NCBI RefSeq assembly: GCF_964204645.1
Contig: NC_134026.1
Coordinates: forward strand, 12,178,450 to 12,242,449
Source of the DNA: Tubulanus polymorphus
Taxonomy: Eukaryota; Nemertea; Palaeonemertea; Tubulaniformes; Tubulanidae
Length of the DNA stretch: 64,000 bases
Direction of reading: 5' to 3'
Shown here: in pieces, positions 34,558-46,250 of the stretch
How the letters are laid out: each line of letters starts with the position of its first letter
Position numbering within the stretch: position 1 is the first letter of the stretch
The notes under the pieces: model-generated
Told to the model about the DNA's origin: nothing
Seen by the model: the letters and a program-made list of their open reading frames with translations, nothing else
The model's database searches: none
Program-made: the position numbers and the translations under genes

Positions 34558-35161
34558 AGATTTATTTATATTTGAACCGCATAATATGTTAGTTACTGGA
34601 GTAACCAATTGTGGTAAAACACATTTCATATTAGATTTGTTAGAAACTATTTATAAGAATCATTTTGATAATATAATATTATTTTGCCCTACTTATCAAA
34701 TGAATAAAACATATAAAAGAGACATAGTTAAGATAAAAAAGTTTATTATATTAAATCCTAAAACAGTAAAAGAAAATTTAGATAATTGTATAAAAATAGC
34801 AATTGATACTTATAAAGGATCAAATACATTATTCATTATAGATGATTGCGCAAATTTACATGATTCAAAAGTGAGAGAAAGTGAGTTATGTTATTTAGCT
34901 TTCTCTGGGAGACATTTCGGGATAACAACATGGGTTTTAAATCAAAAATATCATTCAATTGTTAAAGACTTTAGGGAGAATATAAGATTTCTAGTTTTAT
35001 TTTATAACAAAGATAAAAAATCTATGCAACAATCATTAGAAGAAAATCAAATTATACCTACTGAATTACATGATGAATATATGAATAAATTAAAGAATAA
35101 TAAAGGTTCAAAATTATTACTGAGACTACAATTTCCATATGAATATAAATTTATAAAATAA
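34550..35161 (+). CDS. A32/FtsK-like DNA-packaging ATPase (relic B), intact
   Basis: 203 aa, start in TAAATGA, overlapping the integrase end by 8 bp. Walker A is GVTNCGKTHF (residues 17-26), Walker B is LFIIDDCAN (about residue 97). CYLAFSGRHFGITTWVLNQ after Walker B is the usual position of the sensor region. This family pumps genomes into capsids in Polintons and large DNA viruses. The frame is complete, whereas the corresponding Mav1 gene has a one-base insertion, so this copy shows the ancestral frame. One residue is missing relative to Mav1 because of a 3-bp deletion. Confidence 0.85.
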   Translation: MNKDLFIFEPHNMLVTGVTNCGKTHFILDLLETIYKNHFDNIILFCPTYQMNKTYKRDIVKIKKFIILNPKTVKENLDNCIKIAIDTYKGSNTLFIIDDCANLHDSKVRESELCYLAFSGRHFGITTWVLNQKYHSIVKDFRENIRFLVLFYNKDKKSMQQSLEENQIIPTELHDEYMNKLKNNKGSKLLLRLQFPYEYKFIK

Positions 35162-35190
35162 CTATTTATATACCTATGTATTAGATACCC

Positions 35191-35275
35191 TATTAGATAC
35201 CCTAATACCTGATGCCCTATTAGATACCCTAATACCTGATGCCCTATTAGATACCCTAATACCTGATACCCTATT
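35191..35275. repeat. 27-bp tandem repeat between convergent genes (relic B)
   Basis: Three copies of CTATTAGATACCCTAATACC plus TGATGCC, followed by partial units. It lies directly after the ATPase stop, in the place where Mav1 has its inverted-repeat block. Confidence 0.85.
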
Positions 35276-35280
35276 AGATA

Positions 35281-35565
35281 CCTTAAATACTTAAAACCCC
35301 CTTTTTTAAAATAAATATTATTTATACAATTTTCAACCAATTTATTTTTATTTTTTCAACTAATATATGAATAAGTTTGAAAATAATAAAGGTTATTTAT
35401 TATTACTGAGGTTTCAATTTCCATATGAATATCAGTTTATAAAATAAGATATTTTATGTATTAGATTGTATTAGATATGTATTAGATACCTTAAATACCT
35501 TAAATACTTAAAACCCCCTTTTTTAAAATAAATATTATTTTTACAATTTTCAACCTTTATTACTT
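35281..35565. repeat. Tandem duplication including the ATPase 3' end
   Basis: The segment CTTAAATACTTAAAACCCCC followed by a TTTTTTAAAATAAATATTATT stretch occurs at about 35283 and again at about 35500. Between them, 35367-35447 is a second, slightly diverged copy of the last 26 codons of the ATPase (ending LRFQFPYEYQFIK, stop). The duplication therefore copied gene end plus spacer. Confidence 0.85.
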
Positions 35566-36858
35566 TTTGAGTTAAATATAATTAATATCTTAATCACTTT
35601 CACTATCAGACCCCCCTAACAATTTATTCAAATGCTCTATCGAATCTTCTTCTAATTCTTCATTGTTTTTGACGCCTTATAAAACGTTACCATTATGAAA
35701 CCTAAACAATGATAACCATTCAGCGTCATTTTACAAACGACAACCTTAAATCGATGTGCAAAACGTCACAGGTTTATGTGTACACATACAAGCTATTTGG
35801 CAAAATATTATTGATAAAGATGTAGAATGGCTCCCCGGGATTATATAATGACCTCTATTTGAACGTTGAAATGTTATATCGCATTGAATATCATGAGAAG
35901 ACGTATTGTAATAGTAAAGGATGTATGATTATATCAGGGGCGGCAGGGATAAATAGAAATGATAAGTAAATCGGATTATTCGGTTAAATGGCGGATGTAT
36001 ACACGATTTGGAAGTCTGATATAAAAGTCAGACCCTGACATGGGGATGCTAGTGGAATGACGAAGCTATCTACGATCTGAGTTGGGCCGGCGTGAATTTC
36101 ATCGGCGGCTACAAGCGGTCTATATAAAAACGTGTAAACATATAATTTCAATATTCAAATGTTTTAGAAAATATGTTCGATATTAGACGTATGCAGGTTT
36201 CATGAGATTAGCAATTTATAATAGCATAGCTGTCATATACGGCTCCGCGTCCACTAATGGCATGTGTATAAGGTGACAATTAAATTCAATACTTTATTGA
36301 TCCTTATTACATTGAAATTCCGGGATAAAATTCCAAAAATCAATACATTTACAAATTTTAAAATAAGAAAATACAAGACACACGGGTAATTCATACAGAA
36401 TAACATGAATAAGTTAATTATATGACAATGTCTACTTCTACCCAGACTCAAGTCTAGGATATCAAGTGACAGCCAGACCGGGCCCCAGGACCGGGCTGGC
36501 TGGCTACACGCTATATGCTCAAAGTCATGATGAAGCAGACATCAGAAGAGCTCTTTCTTCAACCATGGAGGCAATGAAGTTGCAGACCAGCTTAGAGGCA
36601 AAAGTGAATCGAAGTCACAAGTTGACAATTTTTTTTTAATGAGACCAGTCGAAGACTGTATCATCTACCCAATCGCCAAATCTCATAATTCCCGAAATTT
36701 CTTAAAACTTCGATTTCAAATTTGCAATTCCACATTAGCTTATACCAGAAATTCTACATTTTTTCGCAGGCGTCAAATAATTTATTAAAGTTAATTTTCT
36801 TGTTATACTTATTCTTCACCCTTTTTACCGCATCATCAATAGTTGTTTCATTGTTATG
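35566..36858. other. Non-Maverick or unrecognised sequence inside relic B
   Basis: No supported gene. A GC-richer segment from about 35670 to 36600 has no counterpart in Mav1 and probably replaced the homologue of the 98-aa ORF. No borders or target duplication could be found. Confidence 0.4.
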
Positions 36859-37597
36859 CTAATTCATCCAATCAAATTTATCATTATTTTCTACTTTATG
36901 TTTCATAGAATCTTTATTATCAATATCTGTAACTATTTTTTTATTATTATCTTTATTAGTGTTTGCTCCTAATATTTCATTTACAGTGTTTGGCTCTAAT
37001 ATTTTATTAGCATCAGTTAGATCTAATTCATCTTTATTAGGTGTTGCTAATAATAAATCTTCATATAATTCTTTACCATTTACTTTTTTTATTTGAAACA
37101 AACTTTGTAACATATTTAAATGGGTGTTCTATAAATTCTCTTAAACCAACACGTTCTATTACATTAGTAATATGTACCTTTGTATTCATATGTTTATTCC
37201 AATTTGATGGAGCGTTTGAAAATTCACCTTTACAATAATCACAATAATTTCTTTTTTCACTAATATTTAATATTATTTCATTATTTGATGTAGAAGGTAT
37301 TACATTATTAGATGTAGAAGGTATTGCATTATTAGATGTAGAAGGTATTGCATTATTAGATGAAGAAGGTATTACATTATTAGATGTAGAAGGTATTACA
37401 TTATTATCAATTACATTACTTAAATTATCAACGACACCACTTTTATTATTATCGATTTCTATTAGTTTAGTTTTATAAATTTTGAAAATAGGATCAAATA
37501 TCAAAGCTATATTACAAGGTATTACATAATATAAACTATCATTATTTTCATGTGTATCGATGTATGGAATATGTTTATATACTTTACCTCCTTCCAT
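36859..37597 (-). pseudogene. Homologue of Mav1 zinc-finger protein (relic B)
   Basis: Starts MEGG in a TAAATGG context, like the Mav1 gene at 53034-53897. One C2H2 zinc finger of the U1 type remains (NYCDYCKGEF...HMNTKVH). Upstream of it is a tandem run of five to six NVIPSTSN octapeptides (24-bp repeat), while Mav1 has one NVIPSTSN and instead repeats IEDNIEPK. A frameshift near 37090 separates the final part (37113-36859). The second and third fingers are lost. Confidence 0.75.
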
Positions 37598-37678
37598 TTA
37601 TTATATAAATTTTTATTAAAGTTAAAATTCTAATACATAACACTATTTAATTGAGAATTTACAATATTTAATTGCGCG

Positions 37679-38404
37679 TCAGATATAATATAAATGTGCA
37701 TTCTTGATTCCTTTATTCTTTGTCATGAATAATTGTATTCCATCTTTAGTGTTCTGTAATTTTTTTCCAGAACCATGCAATGAATTATCCTCTGTTGTTC
37801 TAAAATTTAACCATAATGCATATTTATTACCGGTATAATAATCAATTTGATTAATATTACAATTTTCAGATGATTTTACTTTTTCATTCATAAAATGTTT
37901 TCTAATTTCTGGCCATTGATCAATCATTCTCATTCCTTGACAAAATATTTTATTTGCTATTCCTTCGATAGTTATTTCTACTTTTGTTATTTCAGGATTA
38001 TAATAATTATCAACATTTATTGCAACATTAGTATATGTTGCAATGGTGAAAAATATTAATATACCTTTAGTAGATCTTCTTGGGAAGTTAATATTCTCAT
38101 TAATAATTTCATCTTTTGCATTAATAGTTACAGTTTTAAATTTATCAATATAATCATATAATAATGAAAATCCTTGATTGTATTTAGTTTGAAATATACT
38201 TGAAATATTTTCATTAGTTACTGTATCATATTCTAAACATATATTCGATAATTTATAACCCATATCTTTATTAATGCTAGATATTACAATTTCATTAACA
38301 GGAGCAAATGTTATCTCAAATATAACATCTTCTTGAATTGCGTATTTATATAAAGGTGCATTATTATTTATCAAACCAGTGACACTCGGGTCATCAATGT
38401 TCAA
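37679..38404 (-). pseudogene. Major-capsid-like gene, N-terminally truncated (relic B)
   Basis: Matches the C-terminal 60 percent of the 415-aa Mav1 protein (LINNNAPLYKYAIQEDVIFE onward, ending near the DAQLNIVNSQ region in another frame). Homology stops at 38404, which is the truncation border of relic B. A small deletion near the C-terminus shifts the frame at about 37690. Confidence 0.85.
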
Positions 38405-39289
38405 ATCGAATTGAAATAAGATAATTATTTATTGTGGGATTCGAATCTAATTGAAACGGAAACATTGAAGTCATCAAAACACACATTCATTATGCGTACT
38501 GACATGACCCAGTTTTGAAAGATCTGACATGTAGTGACGCCTGCGCACTCAACCGATTTCTGGACTAAGAGAATTTCCCCCAACACTCACTAATGCACAT
38601 GTGTTAAAAACGGAGACATTGGAAACATTACGGTTTTTGCCGTAATTCTAGCAGCCCTCCGCGACTCAACGACCTTGATTTAAACTTGATCAATTCAAAA
38701 TCTGTTTATTGACGCTTTTGGTTACATGAACTGATCAGCAATATACTTAAATGAAATAACCGGAATAACAAGAAATCAAAAATATTAAAGAGGTAACAAA
38801 CAAATGCCCGTAAACCTGTCAGACACGCGAACGCCGGACTCGTAAACTCTTGGACTCGGACCAGCTGAGCAATAAATTCATAAAATTGACTTTGAAATTG
38901 ATTGTGGAGAAGAGAGGGAATAATTCGATAGCTCTTCCTCATAAAGAAGGGAGAAATTTCGGAAAGAAAACACAACATGGCTACTAATTGAACGGAGCCA
39001 AATTTCCGATGTTTACGGCTCGACAGTGCCTTTATAACGTGGATTTATCAAAATTCCCATGCAGTATCTGGAGATTGAAGTGAGCTGAAGGATATCATAC
39101 GGATTGTATCGGCGACAGCGGTAAGGTAAGGAAGCCTTTACACTTTTAACAAAAACTATGTGGAAAAGGGAAAAAAATGATAAATATAGCTGCAAAGCAG
39201 CAATATCGGGTTTCTGCCTTGCTGGATACAATGTCGTATAAGGGTGCGTGCAAACATTTCACCGAAAGCAGTTCATAACATTCCCCTTT
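38405..39289. other. No gene seen
   Basis: Between relics B and C. Open stretches on the - strand (38978-38706 and 39231-39013) have no recognisable motif and are probably chance. Confidence 0.4.
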
Positions 39290-40260
39290 TTAAAGGAGCG
39301 CCACCTAGGAGTCAACTTATGACATGGATATGTTGACCCACAAGGGCTACTACGCGCACATTGCAACCTCGATTCTATCGCCAACGGTTAAGCACCTAGT
39401 AGCAAAAATCATTGTTTTCAAGGTCCCCTGGTGGCAGCTGTATGAACTAATTATGCAGGATGGCATATTACACATGTCTTTGTACTTATACCAAGTTTTG
39501 TGATTTTCATAATAAACAGACCGCATTAAATGCGAAAAGTGGATTCTGAAATCGATTTTTCAAAATTTACGCCCCCTAGTGGTTAAAATGGGAACTAATC
39601 ATATAAGGGGTTCGTTTCGTTTAGTAACCAGGTACAATGTCAATTTTCATAAAAATCCATTGATACCCTTAGTCGATATAGATGAAAATGTGAATTCCAG
39701 CGTCTTATAGGTGGCGCTACTGGCGAACCATATGAGCTACATAGTTATACCATACATCAATACAAGCGTCTTCGCAAGGGCTACTGGTCACTCGTTGCAA
39801 CCACAATTCTATCTCCACCGGTTAAGGAGCTAGGAGCAAAAATCTCTTTGAAAAATTTGGTGGCCCATTTTCGAGCACGTAAAGCCCAAACGGTTAATCG
39901 CAGATAGGGCGTGCCATTGACTTTTTTTAGCCTCCAGGCTGTTATGAACAACTTTCGTGCTCGGCCGAAGCTGAAAACTCAAAGACAAAAATTTTTCTCA
40001 TACAGTAACTTTTCGATGTCAGAATTTTCAAAAGTAAAACGCCCCCTGGTGGGTGAACGGGGACCCCAATCTAAGATCCCTTCGACTTACCTCAAGGTAC
40101 TTGTGATCCGTACATCTCACGAAAGTTTCAAGTAAATCCGTCAAGGAATATTGTAATAAGATACTAAAAAACTACAGATCTAGTACACACGCTCTATCAC
40201 TGCTTATAGGGACACTGACACAAACAGACGCACTGACGCGCTGTGGGAATGACACGTAGG
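39290..40260. repeat. Degenerate repeat with CGCCCCCTGGTGG words
   Basis: Contains repeated short blocks such as GGTCCCCTGGTGGC, ACGCCCCCTAGTGG and ACGCCCCCTGGTGG, spaced by about 140-480 bp, and AAGGGCTACTGGTCACTCG near 39777 echoing GGGCTACTACGCGCA near 39345. It resembles in style, but not in detail, the 1.7-kb family at 9269. No ORF supports a function. Confidence 0.5.
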
Positions 40261-40470
40261 CAATACACATACGTAGATGGATACTGTTTTAAACGGGCTT
40301 AAATTTCGATGTTTAGAGGCTCACAGTGAGTAAACAGTGCAATTCTGATTAATATCACGTACAGTATTTGTCAATGCAGCGTAGTACTTGTGATACAGAA
40401 TGGCTTCACCGACAGTGAAAGTAAGTTGCAGTTGTTTACATCCTTTCAGTAAGATCCAGTGTGAAAAAGA

Positions 40471-40500
40471 ATATAATAATAATAATAATAATAATAATCA
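40471..40500. repeat. AAT microsatellite
   Basis: About nine AAT units just left of two tandem hairpins. Confidence 0.8.
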
Positions 40501-40510
40501 GCAGGAATAC

Positions 40511-40600
40511 AATAGGGTTTCTGCGAAAGCAGCAGAAACCCTAATAAGAAACACGCGAATCTCAATAGGGTTTTCTGTGATGTAACAGAAAACCCTAATT
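40511..40600. repeat. Two tandem perfect hairpins
   Basis: Stem 1: AGGGTTTCTGC (40514-40524) pairs with GCAGAAACCCT (40532-40542) around a 7-base loop. Stem 2: AGGGTTTTCTGT (40567-40578) pairs with ACAGAAAACCCT (40585-40596). Both are preceded by AAT and followed by AAT. Maverick relic C starts at the end of stem 2. The design (AATAGGG...CCCTAAT) recalls the AGTAATAGGGG...CCCCTATTACT palindromes at 22659 and 47706. Confidence 0.75.
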
Positions 40601-41508
40601 ATTTTGTTCATTATAGAATGTTAAAATTTTACATAACAGAGAAAATGAAATTAAAGAAAGTTCATAGATATAGTGAATTTAATCAATCGAAATGGTTAGA
40701 AAAATATATAGATTTCAATACTCAAGAAAGAACAATTTCAGAAACAGATTTTGAAAGAGATTTCTTTAAATTGATGGATAATAGTTTTATGGTGAAAAAT
40801 GTGAAAATATTAGAAATAAAATTGATATTGAATAAGTAGATAATTCTGAAAGATTAAGACATTTCCAATCAAGTTCTAGACATTTAGGAAATAAAAGATT
40901 TGAAGATTATTTAACAGCAGTAAAATTAAAAGAACAGCAATGAAATTTAATAAACCAATTTTCATAGGTTCAACTGTTTATAAATATCAAAATTATTAAT
41001 GTATGATTTTCAATACAATGTTTTACAACCACACTTTGACGAAAAACATATTGAAATACTATATTTTGATTATGTAACAGCTGATACTCCAATATTATTA
41101 AAATACAATAATGAAATGTTAATAAGAAGAATTTCGGAATTAATACCTAAACAATATGAACTTAATATTTCATATGGTGAAAAATAATTAATACAAATAA
41201 ATGGATTAAGGGATGTTTGGACAAAAGATGGATGGACAAAATTAAAAAATATAATTAGACATAAAACAAATAAAAAGATCTATAGAGTTAGAACTAAATT
41301 AGGATTTGTAGATGTTTCTGAAGATCATAATTCAATAAAGAATAATTGTAATGAAATCAAACCAACTGATATAGAAATTGGAGATGAATTATTACATAAA
41401 AGATTTTACTCAAGAATGAATCATATGTCATTTGATGAAATAATTGATTATATCTATAACATAGAACCTGATACATTAGAAGAAAAAAAATATTTTAGTG
41501 AATATTAG
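40597..41508 (+). pseudogene. Maverick PolB C-terminal part carrying an intein
   Basis: Begins in the palm domain (FVHYRMLKFY, then KKVHRYSEFNQSKWLEKYID), passes motif B (KLMDNSF, damaged: Mav1 has an intact NAFYGK there), and reaches motif C at 41059-41070 (LYFD). Mav1 continues with TDSF. Here an intein-like sequence starts at 41071 instead and runs to about 41508. Lesions before the intein: stop near 40837 and frameshifts between 40850 and 40990. The remaining PolB C-terminus is deleted. Confidence 0.85.
41071..41508 (+). other. Intein, N-terminal part, inserted in PolB motif C
   Basis: About 145 codons in the PolB frame. Block A of the splicing domain is VTADTPILLKYNN, directly after one residue that should be the Cys/Ser nucleophile but is now Tyr (codon TAT at 41071). 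Further on come VWTKDGWTKLKNIIRHKT and block B (KIYRVRTKLGFVDVSEDHNS, with the expected Asp-His), then DIEIGDELLH. One stop (TAA, 41185) interrupts it; the C-terminal half (any homing endonuclease, and the His-Asn end) is deleted. PolB motif C is an established intein site in archaeal and giant-virus polymerases. Loss of the nucleophile and the deletion make it inactive. Confidence 0.8.
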
Positions 41509-42308
41509 TTTATGTAATTCTTTTCAATATATATCATATAAAACTATTGAACATAGAGAGTTTTTACTTTAACCTCAGGAACTTAGAGAATGGAATTGCT
41601 TATATCTAAAACCAGGATTATATAATTCAGAAACATTAGCACAAGAAATTAATAGAAGAGCTCGAATAAAACTGGGTTGTGATGTCGGATTTGGAATTAG
41701 ATTTATTATAAGTGATAGTTCCGATAGAATAAAGATAAGGTTAGCTAACGAAGAACAACATAAATTTATGGTAAGAAAACCATTTAATCTTTTGACTGCT
41801 CAAGATGGCGACTGACGACAAGTCGTGTGTATATTCGCTCTGCAAAATATGGATTTAAAAGTAGAAACTGGCTTCAAAGACATTATATGTTGAGCAGATC
41901 GAGTGGTATGATTAAACCATTTCTTTCTGAAGTGGTTTTAAGACAAAACCTCAGCTGTGTAGCTTGTTTGATTTTGATTTGAAACTGTCTAAAATAGTCA
42001 TATGGTCGTCTATACACGTATATTACTGAACACTACTGAAAGATCTGTTCCGCTCGAACAATCATATCAAATACGAAATGCGTTGGCCTACCGTTTGGCC
42101 CCTGTCCAAGTAAACCTGGTGTTTCCGTGAAATTGTGCCAAGGTGATCTGTACTTATGTATGTACTGTAACGATGTAAGGTCCGGAAGAATTAATCCGAG
42201 TAACGATTAACGATCCATGTTGGGCGTACATCATTTTTGGTCTACAATGTTCGACCAATGCCAACATAATAAAAACGGTAGTACGACATTTTACCGGCGA
42301 AGAGATAT

Positions 42309-42869
42309 ATGAAGTTATGGTCATTCGCAGATACGCAATACACTGATACGCAATCAACGATCCCTATTGGAGACTTCCTAAACAGACAAGACTCGAAAGC
42401 TAGATCAGGGGCTTCGGCCAATTGCAATGATATTATATCTGCCATCAGGAAACTAGAAACAGTGCAAAAATCGCCATGTGTTGTACTTAATGCTTATGAT
42501 ATCACAAAAATCCCACAATTTCGACCGGAAGAGTTCGATGATGCTTCTACGATAACCAGAATAAACGAGTTAGAACAGAAAAGTCATGAAAATATTGTGC
42601 AGACCAGAGAGCTTATTACTGAATTAAAACAATCCATCGAGGAAATCAAATCTTTGGCTCACGCACCATTGTATTCGTCGGTTGTAAGGGACTGCCCGCC
42701 AGTACCCACCCCTGTGCCGACTGTTCCGACTAATCAGATTGAGAATCCTCAACCAGAAGACACTCCAACTGTTCCGGATACGTTCGACGCAGAGGAGGGA
42801 GATTTGCAACTCGCGGAAGAGGGGGTCGCATTAACAATAGACCACCGTCTGACCGTAATGATCTATTAA
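42309..42869 (+). pseudogene. LINE ORF1-like fragment
   Basis: 186 codons with a predicted coiled-coil middle (INELEQKSHENIVQTRELIT) and a Pro-rich C-terminal part. It is placed before the endonuclease, as ORF1 would be. No zinc knuckles or RNA-recognition motif are visible. Assigned by position; moderately sure. Confidence 0.5.
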
Positions 42870-43347
42870 ATGTAAATGATTACGATAGATACGGATCTCA
42901 ATCATCTATAAACACCAATAGACAGTCTGACAAGGGGGGAACTAACCAATTTACGTACCTGTGGAGCGAGAGACGTCGTCAACGCAGGAAGCAAATATTC
43001 CATGGGAAAAGTAATCTGGAAGGAGGATTCAAGGGCGCGTCCGAACTCGAACGCCACTTGTTCATCTACTGAGTCGATAGTTCAACAACTTCAAGTGATA
43101 TTAAGGTTTATTTAACGGACCATAAAATTGACTATAAGAATGTAATACAGGTGTCTAATGACCTAGATAAATTTAAATAATTCAAATTAACAGTATATAA
43201 ATCGCTATTCTCTCAATTATTTGATGAAGGGTTGTGGCCTGAGGGTACTTGCTACAGAGCATTTAAAACTCGCAGAAATAATTATGGATTCAATAATTGA
43301 TCAGTAAAAGCTTGGTAATTTTGTATATACTCTTAACTACATTTTCT

Positions 43348-44100
43348 ATGATGGGTACTCTTAACCTCGCCTCCTACAACTCACGTGGTTTAGGACCTGG
43401 TAAATCATCATATATTGAACATCTGGCACGGACCAATGACATTACCGGTATTCTAAACAAAATATTGGCAACATGAGGATAGATTGTGTGAACTAACGGT
43501 TCAGGGTTTCAATTTACACGCCAAATCGGGAATGTGTATTACCGAATTACTTAGAGGTAGACCTTATGGTGGCGTTGCTATTATGTGGAGACAATCACTA
43601 GATATTAAGGCTACGCCTATTGATTTTGACTCCAAACGGCTTGTGTCCTTTTAATTCAAAATATGAAGTGTGGAACTTCATTTATTTTGGCGAACGTTTA
43701 TATGCCATGTGACACTTGTTATGAAGAAAACAATGCTAGGGAATTCAATGATATTTTGATACAAATTTCCGAGATTGCAAAGAACTAAGATATAAATGAG
43801 GTGATTATTGGGAGAGATTTAATACTGATTTTACACGAATTAACTCCCTGCATACTAAAGTACTTGATGACTTTTTAAGGAATGAGTCCTTCACATGTCC
43901 ATTGGAAACATTTCAATCTGGTGTCAGATTCACGTACAGCGGCCCCACTAATGTAGAGCACTCAACTATCGATCACTTTATTGTAAAAGACAATATGAAA
44001 GACAGATTACTCTCATACGAATGCATACATGAAGCTGACAATTTTTCAGATTTCACTCCAATTCAAATGGTTATTAAAACAGAGGTAAACAATCTAGCGT
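43348..44100 (+). pseudogene. LINE endonuclease domain (APE type)
   Basis: Starts with LNLASYNSRGL, the first conserved block of APE-like nucleases with the metal-binding Asn. A GGVAIMW block lies near 43570. The C-terminal HSTIDHFIV (near 43960), with the catalytic Asp-His, is in another frame. There are several stops and frameshifts. Confidence 0.75.
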
Positions 44101-44283
44101 AAACAGTAGATAATAATACACATGGAAGCTGTGGGATTAAATGGCAAAAGGCCACCAAAAGTAACATTGAGTAATATACCTCAATCCTTGACGATATGTT
44201 GTCATAAATTAAGATCCCCATTGATGCATGTAACTGCTTAGATTATAAATGTACACCGCATTGCAGTGAAATAAGTCGATATT

Positions 44284-46250
44284 ATGATGACATTTTACAT
44301 AATATGTCTTTTTGCTGGTTTTCTAGCAATTCCGCATTCCAGAAACACCTCTACAAACAGGATTCCTGGTTGGAATGAAAACGTTAAACAATACAGGGAC
44401 GCCGCGTTATTCTGGCACGGTCTCTGGAAAGACAATGATTGCCCTAAGGACGGTTTGATAGCAGATATTCGACGAGAAACACGTCGTAAATATCACTTAC
44501 TTATGAAAGATTATCTTTCTGCTCAAAAGTTTGCAGAAGCTCTAAATAATAATAGAAATAGAGGTTTCTGGACTGAGGTTAAGAAAATGAGAAACAGCAA
44601 AAAGGCATGTCCTGCTTCCATGGATGGTTTAACAGTTCTTGTTGAAATTTCCAACGTCTTTTTTGTTAAATACCAGAAATTATTTAATTCGACGCATTGC
44701 AGTCAAGGTGATTTTGACAAGTTACACTTTAGACTAGATAATTTAATTAAAAATAACTGTTGTAAAGCTGATGAATGCCTTTGCGCAAGAAATCACTCGG
44801 TATCTGCACATGATATTAAAAATGCGCTGAAAAAGATACGTAATTATAAGAAGGACGGTACATTACGGCGTCTTCACTGATCACATATTGAATGGTTCTA
44901 ATAAGTTGATGACTCATGCATCACTGTCATTCTCGTCAATGATCAGACATTCGTGCATTCCTGAAGACATTGTGATAACAACTATTACCCAAATACCAAA
45001 CGATAATAGGAAACCCTTGGTTGAGTCCTCTAACTATCGTGGTATTGCACTTAGTTCTATATTCAGTACAATTTTTGATTATATCATTCTTAGTAAAAAT
45101 CTCATACAGTTTGGGTTTAAACCCGCCCACTCAACAATGGGCTGTACTTATGTGTTTGACGAAGTAGTTAACTACTATAATAAAAGGGCTACAGGAGTGA
45201 ATGTTGTATTGTTAGATGCGAGTCAAGCATTTGATCGCGTACATTACAGCGAACTATTTGATATTCTCATAAAGCGAAGAAATTTGCCCGCTATTAATAA
45301 AGTTCATTTTAACCTCTTACAGAAACCAAAAAAATCAGAGTCAGGTGGAATAACACATACTCTAATTTTTTTAAAGCGTCCAACAGCGTGAAACAGGGAG
45401 GTGTTTTGTCTCCAATACTATTTTCCATATACATCGATAAGCATCTGATTAAGCTTAGAAAATCAGGCGTAGGGTGCTACATTGGTAATATATTCTTTTG
45501 GGCTTTAGGCTATGCGGACGACATAATATTACTAGCACCTAGTAAATACTCCATGAATACTATGTTAAGATTGTGTGTAGAATTCTCGGTAGAATTTTAT
45601 GTACTCTTCAATGCTAAAAAGACTGTTTATCTATACTTTCCAGGTGAGAATGAGCATACTTACTTTGACAATAGTATTATTTTTCAAGGAACCATTATAA
45701 AAGAATCACATTCCGCTTAACATTTGGGCAACTTGATAGGGATCAACTTTGACGCTTTACGCGTTCAAGAATGTATATTGGATTTCAACAGACGGGTCAA
45801 TTTACTAATGTCTCAATTCAGTCACGTTAACGCTCATATACGCTTTAAACTTTTCAAATAATTTTGTTCATGATTGTATGGCTGTACACTTTGGGATTTC
45901 ACAAAAAAATAATATAGCAAAAATGTTCACTGCTTGGAGAAAAGCCATCAGAAAAGTACTCGGTTTACCTTATTGTACCCATTGTAACTTGCTCCATTTA
46001 ATTTCGGGCGATGACCCTATTGAACATCGAGTGTATAATAGATTTATTAAATTTTTCTCTGCCATCAAACAATCCACCAATAGAATTGTCAGAACATGTG
46101 GTTATCTTGCTCTTAATGGCAGCGGATCTCAATGCTCAAATTATATTACCTTTTCCACGCGATTTTTCGATATTGAGGACTGAACTTGCAGTACCACAAA
46201 TCTAACGGTTTCAGTCAGATGAAGATACATTGAAAAAGGCCGCCGCAACT
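44284..46250 (+). pseudogene. LINE reverse transcriptase domain
   Basis: Connector (44284-44880), fingers (SSNYRGIALSSIFSTIFDYI near 45025), palm motif A (VVLLDASQAFDRVHYSELF near 45205), KQGGVLSPILFSIYID (45390) and catalytic YADD (LGYADDIILLAPS near 45508). It continues in damaged frames to about 46250. Frameshifts at 44880 and 45388 separate the pieces. Confidence 0.85.

Larger units (their letters stand above)
31880..38404 (+). mobile_element. Maverick relic B
   Basis: Parallel to Mav1. It keeps, in order, a deleted HNH gene, the 200-aa and 128-aa genes, integrase and ATPase on the + strand, then the zinc-finger gene and two thirds of the capsid gene on the - strand. Everything beyond capsid (489-codon protein through PolB) is missing, and the left end begins inside the leader region corresponding to Mav1 48390. 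The ATPase frame is intact; the integrase is not. Confidence 0.9.

Noticed and set aside
40514-40596. AGGGTTT words could be interstitial telomere repeats.
   Set aside because: They are single copies inside perfect hairpins, not tandem TTTAGGG arrays, and are followed by their own complements.
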